Positions 1-9,600 of a stretch of 64,000 nucleotides of DNA are shown here, piece by piece (position 1 is the first letter of the stretch; every line of letters begins with the position of its first letter). Both the position numbers and the translations under genes were made by a program. The notes under the pieces are model-generated. The model made no database searches, was not told the origin of the DNA, and worked only from the letters and a program-made list of their open reading frames with translations. This stretch comes from Lepidostoma basale. Its lineage: Eukaryota > Arthropoda > Insecta > Trichoptera > Lepidostomatidae. The stretch lies in NCBI GenBank assembly GCA_022606425.2, contig JAHDVF020001365.1, positions 186,001 to 250,000 on the forward strand, given 5' to 3'.

Positions 1-260
1 TGACGTTAAATTAAATTAAGCAATTAAAACTAAAGAAAATATTATAAATTATCAAATAAATTTAACGTCAAGTCCATCATCCAACATCTGTCAAAATTGA
101 TCATATTTGTAAACAATTTTATAATATTTCAAATATGTATCTTTATAATATGTATCACTGAAGAAGGACTGGTTGTCCGAAACATGTCTGATATGTAATT
201 TGAATATTGTTGTATATAAACAAAGAAAAATACGTGTAAATCATTATTTTGAATGGGTTT
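1..260 (+). repeat. HH1-family repeat with hammerhead-like hairpin
   Basis: The left part (TTTAACGTCA preceded by AAATTATCAAATAAA) recurs at 8303-8330. The hairpin with CCGAAACATGTC recurs at 8902, 32863 (minus), 33758, 39222 (minus) and 39443. The stretch after the hairpin (T-rich, then GTTGTATA...AACAAAG) also recurs in those copies. No reading frame is visible. This is an old dispersed repeat, probably related to the terminal repeats of Penelope-like elements because of the hairpin. Confidence 0.6.
158..188 (+). other. Hammerhead-like motif, family HH1
   Basis: It reads CTGAAGA, spacer A, stem GGAC/GTCC with loop TGGTT, then GAAAC, ATGT and C. This matches the hammerhead order CUGANGA, stem II, GAAA, short stem III, GUC. 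It carries one base more than the canonical core between CUGANGA and stem II. The fold is read by eye; catalytic activity is not shown. Confidence 0.45.
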
Positions 261-600
261 CATTGCTAAGAACCCAAAATAGCGTTTTAAATGTTAGCAT
301 ATTTAAAATTAGCTAGCTTTAAATTATTTTAAATGCTAGCTTTGTCTAAGAGGATCCAATTCGAATACCAGACCAATTATTATTTAAAGAAAATAATTAA
401 TTGAAAGTGATTTGTCATATATGTTTTTTTGCCTTTTAGAAATGTACGGTAATTCCATTCGGCTATTTGGAACATAAAACAAATCTCGAATTACTTTGTT
501 GTAGTTACGATACCTTTCCCCGACTTGAAAAAAGTAAGTAATTATTTCAAAATATGTATGTTTAAATGATTAATATAGAATATTATATTTATACATATAT
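261..600. other. AT-rich stretch, no gene seen
   Basis: There is no coding-like frame. A locally palindromic run of GCTAGC-type words lies around 296-345. Otherwise nothing is recognised. Confidence 0.6.
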
Positions 601-760
601 TTGTATAGAAAGGATCCATCAAGACTCCATTTCATTGTATTGAAAGGCCAACCCTAAGGTAGATCGCCAAAAAGATGGATCGACATCTGGGAATCGACTT
701 TGTAGGTTACCAATCCCTCTTAACAAACAAGCCACAAGGTCTACATTAGGAAGAATAAGT
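601..760 (+). mobile_element. Degenerate LINE 3' fragment
   Basis: A broken frame reads approximately RKDPSRLH, then GRSPKRWIDIWES. This resembles the GRP-x-K/R-W motif at the C-terminal end of insect LINE reverse transcriptases. Stops interrupt it and no tail is visible. Assignment rests on the GRxPKRW motif only. Confidence 0.35.
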
Positions 761-779
761 TATTGTATTTTAGATTTTA

Positions 780-1090
780 CGTTTAATTAAGAACATTTTG
801 AATTCCATCTTCATTAAAAATATGTTATTTAAATATAAAAAAACTGCTATTTCGTTAAATTTGTTACTTAATACTCGTTACGGGAAAACCTTTTAATCCA
901 CTTTTTTGAAAACATGTAAAACAATGTACACAATTTTTCTTCAAGTAATTCTTCAAGTTGATGCCAAAAAATAAACTTTTTTATGTTTATTAATACACTC
1001 TTCTCAAGATGGTTCATATAAAACTGAATTATTTAAAATGTTCAAATGTTACATAATATCTCTTTTGGCATTAATATTTTTATCTTAATT
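780..1090. other. AT-rich stretch, no gene seen
   Basis: Nothing recognisable; homopolymer-rich AT sequence. Confidence 0.6.
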
Positions 1091-1094
1091 ACAG

Positions 1095-1345
1095 TAAACA
1101 ACCACTTGTTATTAAACTTTGGGGTAAACCAGTGAAATGAATAAATTAAAACAATGTTTTTTCCACTTTTAAGTTTATTTTTCTGAACATGTTTCGATAG
1201 TTTTACACTTTCATCTACGGGAGAACGATAACTACTTATACCGTTCTCTCGATTTTGAAGGTATAAAATAAAACCTTTGAAACATACCGAGAAAATAAAC
1301 TCAGAAGTGCAAAAAATATTGTTTTTTAATACATAATTTTTTTTT
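1095..1345. repeat. Fold-back repeat, HH2 family (degenerate)
   Basis: The left arm (TTCCACTTTTAAGTTTATTTT, CATGTTTCG) and the right arm (GAAACATACCGAG, AAATAAACTCAGAAG) are diverged inverted copies around GGGAGAACGATA/CGTTCTCTCG. The same unit occurs at 7010-7220, 13196-13382, 22500-22615 and 52610-53385. The hairpin bases have decayed in this copy. Confidence 0.6.
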
Positions 1346-1449
1346 TATTAATTAAACGCCTTGAATTTATTAAAAAATCAGTAACAAAAATAAGCCAAAT
1401 ACTTATTAATTGTTTCTAGAACAATGATGTAAAACTCCATTTTAAATAA

Positions 1450-1612
1450 TTAGTTTAAACGAATACGTCTGTCTTCTAGGAATTTTATTAAGTTTTATAT
1501 GACAGGTTTCACCCTTCTAAGGCATTATCAAATGCCTAAGAAGGGCGAAACATGTCATTCCATATAAAACTTAAAAAAAACTCCTAGAAGACAGTCGTTT
1601 TCATTTATATTA
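1450..1612. repeat. Fold-back repeat, HH3 family
   Basis: The outer arms carry ACGTCTGTCTTCTAG on the left and CTAGAAGACAG on the right. The inner arms carry CCTTCTAAGGCATT and AATGCCTAAGAAGGGCG. The centre ends in GCGAAACATGTCATTCC. Related copies lie at 6735-6870, 7365-7500, 25220-25290, 28440-28490, 59395-59510, 59960-60060 and 60280-60410. The GAAACATGTC word links it to the hammerhead-like families. Confidence 0.65.
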
Positions 1613-1766
1613 ACAAGAAAAAATAATTGTAATATTGAATACGTTAAGTTGAATACCATAGTTATGTATTTTAAATCTTTCACAAATCATACGACTCATA
1701 AATCTCGTTAAGCCTTCAAAACTATTAAATTCATCCTCATACCCAAACCATCTCCGTGATCCTTTT

Positions 1767-2277
1767 TTGGGGAATGTGGTGAGAGTTAAAAGCAGTGGAA
1801 GTTTCCGCGTTTATTGCAGGTCACAAGTAATCATACATTAACAGTATTATGTACTCGTGATGGAGTGTGCGCCGGACGTCGATAGCAGCTGGGGCTGATG
1901 GCTCACTGGGCAGTAACGTCGGTCGGCGGGAGCGAAGACTCGTCGGAAGTTACGTGGCGTAGCAGTGTAGCAGTTAGTAGGAGGGTCGGAGGTTTTTCGT
2001 ACGTAAACTTGACGGCGTAGACTCGTGTCAGTTAGAAGTCGCAAGAAGGAATACTGTCCATGGTGGTCGGATGTACCGCTTTTATATGCTTTGCTTCCAT
2101 TTTCACACGATGCTCTGCTCTAGTGACCTAGTGACCAAACTGAATAAATCTGGGCCCTCGACTCATCAGTTTTGATAAGTAGGTCCTGAGTCAGGCGTTT
2201 TCGGTTATTCGTGTAATATATTTCATCATGAAATATGCTGGTTCAGCGTCGAAATCCGCTTATGTGGATCACCTACA
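1767..2277 (-). mobile_element. Solo LTR (511 bp), family LTR-1
   Basis: Read on the minus strand it starts TGTAGGTGATCC and ends CATTCCCCAA. It contains a TATA-like GCATATAAAAGCGG and a polyadenylation-like AATAAACGCGGAAAC. CTTTT flanks both ends (1762-1766 and 2278-2282) as a candidate 5-bp target duplication. It matches 10402-10817 closely and 21233-21816 more distantly. No internal region adjoins, so it is a solo LTR. The reading frame on its minus strand is not a gene. Confidence 0.75.
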
Positions 2278-2282
2278 CTTTT

Positions 2283-2572
2283 ATTAGTTAATTTATTATA
2301 ATTTTTCTTAAAAAACATATACTTATTTTTTAATTTGAAGTTTTAGAATCACATAAATATTTAATGTAGATTTATTATTTGACAGCATTATACATTTACG
2401 TATTTTTAAATATGGTTCACGTAGAGATAAATAATTGTACAATTAAATACTTGAGATACATGACAAAACCTAACTGTGTAAATGCCTGAATAAATTTATT
2501 ATACTAGGTAATAAAATTAAAAGACGGGCTACGATTAGTGAGTGGTAATGTTAATAATGGAAAAGTTGATTT
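2283..2572. other. AT-rich spacer
   Basis: No repeat or frame recognised. Confidence 0.5.
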
Positions 2573-2832
2573 AACTTTATTTTGTTATTTTTATTTTATA
2601 TCATTGTATTTTATATTATTTGTTTTAGATTTATTTTGTGGGTGTTGGACGATCGAAGTGTGCGCGGGAGATGCCTATTGGTGGCGATGAGGTTCGCAAC
2701 CCATCACACCGCGTCTCCCGCGGGGCGAAAAGAGAAGGATGGAGTGCCGCATCAGTAAAAGTGTGAGAGTCCATTCTTTCTGCATATCCTTTCGGGGAAA
2801 CGGCGTGATGGTTAGTTAGTTAGTTAGTTTTG
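2573..2832 (+). mobile_element. NA-A non-autonomous retroelement, 3' part
   Basis: It contains the family block TGTGCGCGGGAGATGCC, then GATGAGGTTCGCAACC, and ends in CGGCGTGATGG followed by GTTA repeats. The terminal ~60 bp equals the LINE-A 3' end. The 5' two thirds of the family (see 27377-28030) is absent, so this is a 5'-truncated copy. Confidence 0.75.
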
Positions 2833-3034
2833 ATTTAACTAACAAACGATCATATCATTTTCACTAACAAAGAGAGAGCACGAAATATAAAATTGACTTC
2901 GGGACGGAATTTTATGGGATTGTCGTACCCCCTAAGAGTCGTCAATAGTCAAAGTAAGAAAGTCCAATAGCCAGCCAATTTCTAGAAAAACGCCTTTAAA
3001 ATTGCTGCAACTAAGCCCAGTTGTTCCGAAGTAA

Positions 3035-3192
3035 TGGCGGCCACAATCGAAGTCGAAAAAATCGACGACCGTGCATGTTACGGTGTAGGAATGTAAACGA
3101 AGATAGAGAGGTAGACAGCGCAGTTTGGCGGTCCTTCCTCTCTGCCTACCCGTCCGGAGAAACGGCGTGATGGTTAGTTAGTTAGTTAGTAT
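3035..3192 (+). mobile_element. LINE-A 3' end fragment
   Basis: A broken frame covers the GGxxRxRxNRRAC and MNVEEAR region of LINE-A. It is followed by CTGCCTACC, CGGCGTGATGG and GTTAGTTAGTTAGTTAG. Deleterious changes are present (for example GTAGGAATGTAA). Confidence 0.75.
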
Positions 3193-3234
3193 AAATATCG
3201 ACTCTATTATATTATGGACCAATATATTATAATG

Positions 3235-3594
3235 CATCATCATCGTCAGCCTATATCCATCCACTCCTGGACGTAGGCCTCCTCCGTCTGCTTTCATGTC
3301 TGTTGATCCTGGGCAACATGCATTCATATCATACCAGCGGGCTTTTTACTGTCATCCCTCCGACGAAGTTAGGGACGTTCTGGGTTTCGGATCGCAGTTT
3401 TAGGACACCAGAAAAGGAGGCGTTTTGTTCATCTATCTTCAGAGCTACGAGCCACATGGCTTGCTTAGTGTCATTTTAGTGCTACCACTCTTCCGATGAT
3501 ATCTGACACTCAAGTTCTGGCTCTAATAGTAGTGTTTTATACCCTGTCCGCTATACTGATTCTCTTTGGACATTTATTTATTGTAGGGTAACAT
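3235..3594 (-). mobile_element. LINE-D (RTE-like) 3' end, ATG-tailed
   Basis: On the minus strand, interrupted frames resemble VSDIIGRVVALKWHWASHVARSS and EEAYVQEW, the C-terminal signature seen more intact at 23225-23770. The 3' end on the plus strand is CATCATCATCGTCAGCC, a terminus familiar from lepidopteran LINEs. Several stops make it a dead copy. Confidence 0.65.
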
Positions 3595-3885
3595 ACAGTG
3601 ATTGTTAATACAAATGTAAAATGAACAAACTAACAGTTAAATGAAGACATAGAAGGTTACCCGCCGCTTACCCGAAACTGTTATAGGACGCAGCGGCGCC
3701 CCTTCATCAGTTTCGCTCAAACAATTCCCAGGCCCGCCCTCCATTCACACAGGACGTATATTAGCTGGAGAATGCACCATTCCAGAAAAAAAGCAAAACG
3801 CAAAAAGGGTATCTAGGTCACATTTAATCCAGTTTAATTTCAATCCACTTCTATGTCCCAATCTCACAAAACAAAGTAAAATATG
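3595..3885. repeat. Retroposon X copy
   Basis: It shares the block GACTGTTATAGGACGCAGCG (here with one change), GCCCCTTCATCAGT and GTCACATTTAATC with 54680-54850. No frame is recognised. The 54.7-kb copy has a 14-bp target duplication, so this is a mobile unit. Confidence 0.5.
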
Positions 3886-4433
3886 GTACATAATTTTATG
3901 GCCTATTAACGAATTGTGACAGAGTGTGGGATGAGAGAGGAAACTTGGAATGATGAAAGAAATAAAGAAATCTTAAGTAAATAGAGAAAACAATCATGGA
4001 AACTAGGGACAGGAACACAGGGAACCTAATATTTTAATGTGTTCTTCTCTTTGGACAATTCATTTTGGATAAATTAATTAATTTATAAATTTTTAAAGTT
4101 AATTAGCAAAAGTATTACTTGAATAACCGCCAGGGTACAATTAATAAAAAGTGATAAAATAGCGAATAAAAATAACATATTAACAGAGATGTAGGGATAC
4201 ACAATAACACACATTCGCGTTTATTTATATACTCGTATTATAGATAGATTTGTGGTGTAATAAAACAGTGCATATTGCATATGCACGTGGTTTTCATATT
4301 CATTTTTATTACTTGTGGTCTCCGCAATCTACCAAGGATTCTTAACACACGGTAATGTGAGCTGCATTTTATAAATAGATTTTTATTTGACACGCTTTAA
4401 GATTCAAAAAAATAAATGGGAGAGCAATCGTAA
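3886..4433. other. AT-rich stretch, no gene seen
   Basis: No coding frame or known repeat recognised in about 550 bp. Confidence 0.55.
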
Positions 4434-4733
4434 TCAGTAATAAGTTTTAAGTTTTAAATAATGGAAATAAAAAAAAATTGTACAATATTTATTTTTTATT
4501 ATATATCTAGTGGACTTCCACTTGTGTTGAACGTCGACCGGTTTCGGCAGCTTGCTGCTATCTTCTTTTTTATATGAAAAGCATTTTCGGCGAAAGATCA
4601 CAAGAGAACCGGCATCTCTTACCTCATTTGTCAATTCGTTATATAATTTAAATCCTCTATAAAAACTACCTTTCTCTGTACTTTCAAGTCTGGGTCTCCG
4701 GAGTCGGAATCTATCACGATCTTTCGTCAAATA
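4434..4733 (-). mobile_element. LINE ORF2 C-terminal fragment joined to hammerhead-like hairpin
   Basis: On the minus strand a 98-codon frame contains FRLRRPRLESTEKGSFYRG, KLYNELTNEV and FRRKCFSYKK. This looks like the extreme C-terminus of an insect non-LTR reverse transcriptase (RxxF..KGLKLYNxLPxE..xFKRKC). The frame then runs straight into the GCTGCCGAAACCGGTC hairpin (4536-4567) and CACAAGTGGAAG. The family clade is uncertain. Confidence 0.5.
4536..4567 (-). other. Hammerhead-like motif, CCGG family
   Basis: On the minus strand: AAGAAGA, T, then AGCAGC AA GCTGCC, GAAAC, CGGT, C. The better copy is at 19960. The U4 position of the hammerhead core is not U here, so it is probably inactive even if the family is real. 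Confidence 0.35.
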
Positions 4734-4889
4734 GTCATTATTTCATAACTATACGCTACATTTTAGTAAGATATGCAGGCACCATATTACTCTTAATTTT
4801 ATAAATAATAATCAATTATTTTAAATACTTATTTCTGTAATAAAAATATATTTTAATGATTAAAAAAGTATTCAAAATATAATAATATA

Positions 4890-5140
4890 GAGCTTTTGTC
4901 GAGGGTCGTTAGAAAGGTCTCATAATTGGGGCACGTTTAAGGGTATAGATATACCACCTCCTTTGTCTAATCAGCATAGGCAAAATAGGGGGACGTCGGG
5001 GAGTTTGCAGAAGGCAGGCGTCCTGGCTGCGAAATGCATGAGGTGGGACAGGAATGAGCAGAGTTGATAACCTGTTCCAAGTGGCGCAGGATGGATATGC
5101 TCTTGCTGCAGTGATTGCCTACGTTGGGGTGACCTTGAAC
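4890..5140 (+). mobile_element. LINE-B fragment
   Basis: Broken frames match the LINE-B end: RKVS near the start, then SWLRN, a VxNLFQVAQD-like stretch and AAVIAYVG. The parallel copy 41820-42335 is clearer. It ends before a tail and abuts a tRNA-derived SINE. Confidence 0.55.
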
Positions 5141-5149
5141 TTTTGCTCA

Positions 5150-5397
5150 AACATTGGGGATTGATGACCTTCCGACGACACCCCGAAGGTTCCGGATTCG
5201 ATTCCCGGCGAGGGCAGTGTGATTGTCACACTGTCTTTGTCCTGGTGTAGAATTCACGTGACAATAAAAATGGTGATAGATTAGGTACCTATCACATGTC
5301 ACGAAATCACTATGATAGGTATAATACCCTTTGCATAGATTTGGCTCATGCTGTCATGATGTGAAGAGCGATTCAACAAAATAATAATAATAATAAT
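5150..5397 (+). mobile_element. tRNA-related SINE with AAT-repeat tail
   Basis: It contains a near-consensus polymerase III B box (GATTCGATTCC) in the context CCGGATTCGATTCCCGGCGA. This is followed by GTGTGATTGTCAC and, about 160 bp later, an (AAT)n tail at 5380-5397. The same B-box core and GTGTGATTGTCAC occur at 19750-19818. Confidence 0.6.
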
Positions 5398-5639
5398 CAT
5401 AAAAACTTATTCAGAATTTATATTTGACGTGACATTTTCAGTGAAAGAAAATGGAAAATTTTGACATCTTGACATATTGTTACAATGGATAAAATATTTT
5501 TTTTAAAACAAAGAAATTTGCTACCTAATTTTTCTAGCTCGAGAAAAACATAAATTTGTTGGTGAGATTTAAAATATTGCGTATACAAATAATACATAAA
5601 ATAACTTTTAAATTGACATTAACTGACTTTTCATTTACT

Positions 5640-5845
5640 CTTTGGCCCCTGAAATGTTTGCTAAATAAAAAATGGCCCGCGGCACGAAAGAAGTTGGACA
5701 GCGCTGATGTAGAGATACCCCAGATTTTTTTACTGAACCCTTTCCAGCATAACGAAATATTTCGCGTCGTGAGGACTCCATATCACAGAACCACTTCGAG
5801 TCTGCTCCGAACCAATAACATAGATAGACATAGTTCATAACTTAT
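5640..5845. mobile_element. hAT-like remnant
   Basis: It contains TGGCCCGCGGCACGAAAG and TTGGACAGCGCTG, words typical of terminal regions of non-autonomous hAT elements in insects. No ends or target duplication could be set. Low-confidence family call. Confidence 0.25.
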
Positions 5846-6358
5846 TAACTAACTAACAACCATCACGCCGTCTCCCCGACGGGTTAGGCAGAAAGAATGG
5901 ACTGCCACACTTTTCTTTCCTGACATATTTCTCTCGCTTCCTCAACATTTATACATCATGTCATGCACGCGCGTCGATTTCTCTGAATCCTCACATGGCC
6001 GACATTCAATATTTGATTTATTTGATCATGCCATGTTTTCCTCGGTCTTCCTATATTTCTGGTTCCATTTACATCGTTAACATATAATATTTTTACCATT
6101 CTTTCTTCATTCATTCTTTCCATATCTCCAAAGCATCTTAATGATCCTTTCATTATTTTGTTCATAACACCATCATTCGCACCGCATTCACTTCTTATAT
6201 TTTCATTCGACACTCTATCATACACAGAGTATCCACACATTCGTTTAAGAGATCTCATTTCTACTGCATTTATTCTACTTTCATCCTTCTTTTGCCAGTT
6301 CCATGCTTCGCTTCCATACATAAGGGTCGGTAGAAGAGCACCATTGTGCACTGCCATT
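5845..6358 (-). mobile_element. LINE-A fragment, 5'-truncated, with tail
   Basis: The minus-strand frame runs from MAVHNGALLPTLMYGSEAW through RRACMT and is then broken by a stop. The CGGCGTGATGG end and GTTA repeats lie at 5847-5875. It sits 73 bp past the stop codon of the SLC25A35-like gene and in the same orientation, so gene transcripts that run on would read it as 3' UTR. Confidence 0.85.
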
Positions 6359-6430
6359 CATAGTAACCATAATATTTTGAGAATATAATAAAAAAAAAAA
6401 ACTCTTTCTCTCGTTATATGTGGATATTAT

Positions 6431-6624
6431 TTATTTTATAAGCGTATCAGATAAATGTTTAAAATAATCCCAAAATATAAGACACAAGACCGTGTGGGGT
6501 GCAAGTCTCAAGTATAGGGGTCCCACTCCCTTATACAGTCCGTACAACCCTTCAGATTTAATAATCTTTAGTCCGCAATCCAATACGTTGTCATACATTT
6601 GTCCTTTACCAAGAGCATTTGTTC
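6431..6624 (-). CDS. SLC25A35: SLC25A35-like exon 4 (terminal)
   Basis: The acceptor is AATTTCTAG. It encodes GTNALGKGQMYDN, then SEGLYGLYKGVGP, and ends KHLSDTLIK-stop. The GLYKG and LAPHT motifs are standard for the last half-repeat of SLC25 carriers. TAA is at 6431-6433 and AATAAA overlaps it. Confidence 0.92.
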
Positions 6625-9600
6625 CTAGAAATTAGAGAAAATAAACATTATATTGCATTTGATTTTTTTAATTCAATAGTTTTATTATATCTGACATTTG
6701 AGCATTAACCTCGCTATTAATTAATTAATAGGAATGAAAACGTCTGTTTTCTAGAAATCTTATTTTGGGAATAACATGTTTCACCTTATTAGGCGTTTTT
6801 GAATGTCAGATATTTGAATGAAACATGTCATTTCCATTAACAAACTTGTAAAAAAAAGACAGACATTATTTTTGGTTTCAATTATTTTAACAAGGACACA
6901 ACCAAATTAATTATTTCAAATATGATTTTAAGTAATTTTAAGGGAAACCATTTTTTGATAAACATGTATAGTATATATAAACAAAAAATCGCTTTTTTCA
7001 TAATTATACTAATTTATTTTTACTATATATTTTTTTGAAATAAAACACTGTTTTTATTCCACATATGAGTATATTTTTCTCGTCATGTTTCGAAGATTGA
7101 TATAATATAATCAAAATAACTCTTTGTCTTAACTGTCGACATCCTGATGATGAAGGTGTAAACCTTCGAAACATGTCGAGAAAAATAAACTCAAAAGCGG
7201 AAAAACAGTGTTTTAATTCATTAGACATTTTGAATTATGGAATTTTACAGTGTCAACGCTGTAAGTTTATCAAACAATTATTTTTATCTTTTCTAAACAA
7301 GTTTTGTCTTTTTATTTATTGTTTCTTGAATAAAGATGTAAAACCTCATATCAAATAATTAATACGAATGGAAACGTCTGTTTTCTAGAAGCTTTATTAT
7401 AAAGAAAGCGAATGACATGTTTCACCTGTCTAAGGCATTATCATAAAATATAATAAAACTTCTATAAAAGAGAAGTTTCCATTCAAATTAATTATTTTAT
7501 ATTTGGAGTTTTACTTTGTTATTCGAGAAACAATAGATGATAAATTTTTTTTCTTCAGTATTGCTAAATTGTATTAACTTATGAGTTATAAATAAGTCTA
7601 ATAAATAATGCATTGACCAGCTCACTAGACTGAGCTGGCCTAGGAACTGACAGAATAAGGTTTTGCGTGGGTTTTGATTAATTCCCATAAATTACAATAA
7701 AACTTCTAGAAAACAAACGTTTTCGTACGTATTAATTAGTTTCGTCATTTTACGACATATCTTCAAAGAACAATAGTGCAAGTAAATGGATGCTTTGCAT
7801 ATAAATAATATTAATATATTATATTAAAAACAAATGCAGAAACATCATACCTTGATTATATAATCTGGTGGCAATACAATCGAATGGGCACATAAAGAAA
7901 ACCAAAATAATTCCACTTATGTTACTAGCGACAAACGCCGTTGCTATGGGGGAATCTGTTAGAATATTTCTATTCTTTAAGATGTCTTTTGATCTGAAAA
8001 TATCACAAAATAATTATAATAAACACAACACCGTAATTTTAAAAGTAACATGTACGAGTATTAGCTTCTTTAAAATGAAACCGATGCTTTGCGACAGACA
8101 TCGAACTGGGAATGAGAATAGTTCGATGTTACGTGCTACCCGTCATGTTCTACGATCTGGAAACATGGACCTTGACAAAAGCTATCACCAAAAATCTGGA
8201 TGCGTTTGAAATGTGGACATATTGTTGAATATTTAAAATATCTTGGAAAGAGAGAATCACAAACGTGGAAGTACTCCAGCAAATGAAGAAAGAAAAAAAT
8301 ATAAATTATCAAATAAATTTAACGTCATGTCCAATCTTTGATTTATTTCCTTTGTTGTAAGTAATCACCTGAACCCTACTTTAAATTATTGTTTTAAAAT
8401 TTTAATTGAATCATAATATTTGTTATAACAAAAGCATGAACGTTCCAAAATAAACCTTTATAACATCCGTCAGATCATGTAAACAATTTTATAATAAGGA
8501 TTAATTGTATCTCAATGGAGACGAAGATGCAAATTGGAAACAGAGTATGGTGGTCGAGGCGTTTACAGGACTTATAACCTGTCATTGTTTGGGTTAAGCG
8601 CACGCTTTATGTAATACAACATTCCCCATTCCGCCCTTCTTACATTCTTCATTCTTCATTCGGAATGGGGAATGTTGTATTACATAAAGCGTGCGCTTAA
8701 CCCAACCAATGACACGTTATAAGTCCTGTAAACGCCTCGACCACCATATTCTGTTTCCAATTTGCATCTTCGTCTTTATTGAGATACAATTAATCCTTAA
8801 AAATGATAACCCGCAATGGGTTAAATCCAGTATTCGTCTACAAGTATTTGTATACATTCAAAATGTTGTAATTTTATAATATTTTTAAAAATGTATCTTT
8901 ACTGCAGAAGGACTGTTTGTCCGAAACATATCAATGTAATTTTATTTTTTTAATATAAGTGTTGTTTGTACAAAGTATATAAAAAAAGGAAAATAATCCA
9001 TCATAACAACACAAAGTACGGCGTATATAGAAGAAAAATATATAGTCAAAACCATAAAGCGCAAGAAAATGGAAAACTTCGGGCATATTATTAGAAACAA
9101 CAGTACAAAGTGCTGCAACTAATTGTCCAAGGTAAAATTAACGGAAAACGAAGTGCCAATGGCATCACATTTCCTTTGAAAGTTTGAGTAAGTCTTGTTT
9201 ATACGTTGTAATTAAGTTTTGTGGCGTGATTCCAGGTTGTCGTTATTAAGACTGATTTAATTTTGTATTAAAAACTTCCAAAAAAAACAATTTAAATATT
9301 ATTTAAGGATCAATTGTATCTCAATAGAGACGAAAATGTAAATTGTTTTTTGGAAACAGAATATGGTGGTCGAGGAGCTTACAGGATTTATGACCTGTTA
9401 TTGGTTGGGTTAAGCGATCGCTTTATGTAATACAAGATTCTCCATTTCACTCATCTTACGACCACCACGTCTGACAAATTTTTGAAAGATATATATATGC
9501 TACAATGTTGAGAAACACTTCACATATTTTAGTTCAATCTACACTAGCGCCAGTTAGTTAGAAAAACTTACTAACTAAATAACCATCACGCCGTCTCCCC

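Noticed and set aside
5492..5845. Gene in the frame at 5556-5840
   Set aside because: The stretch carries hAT terminal-like words and both strands are open by chance.
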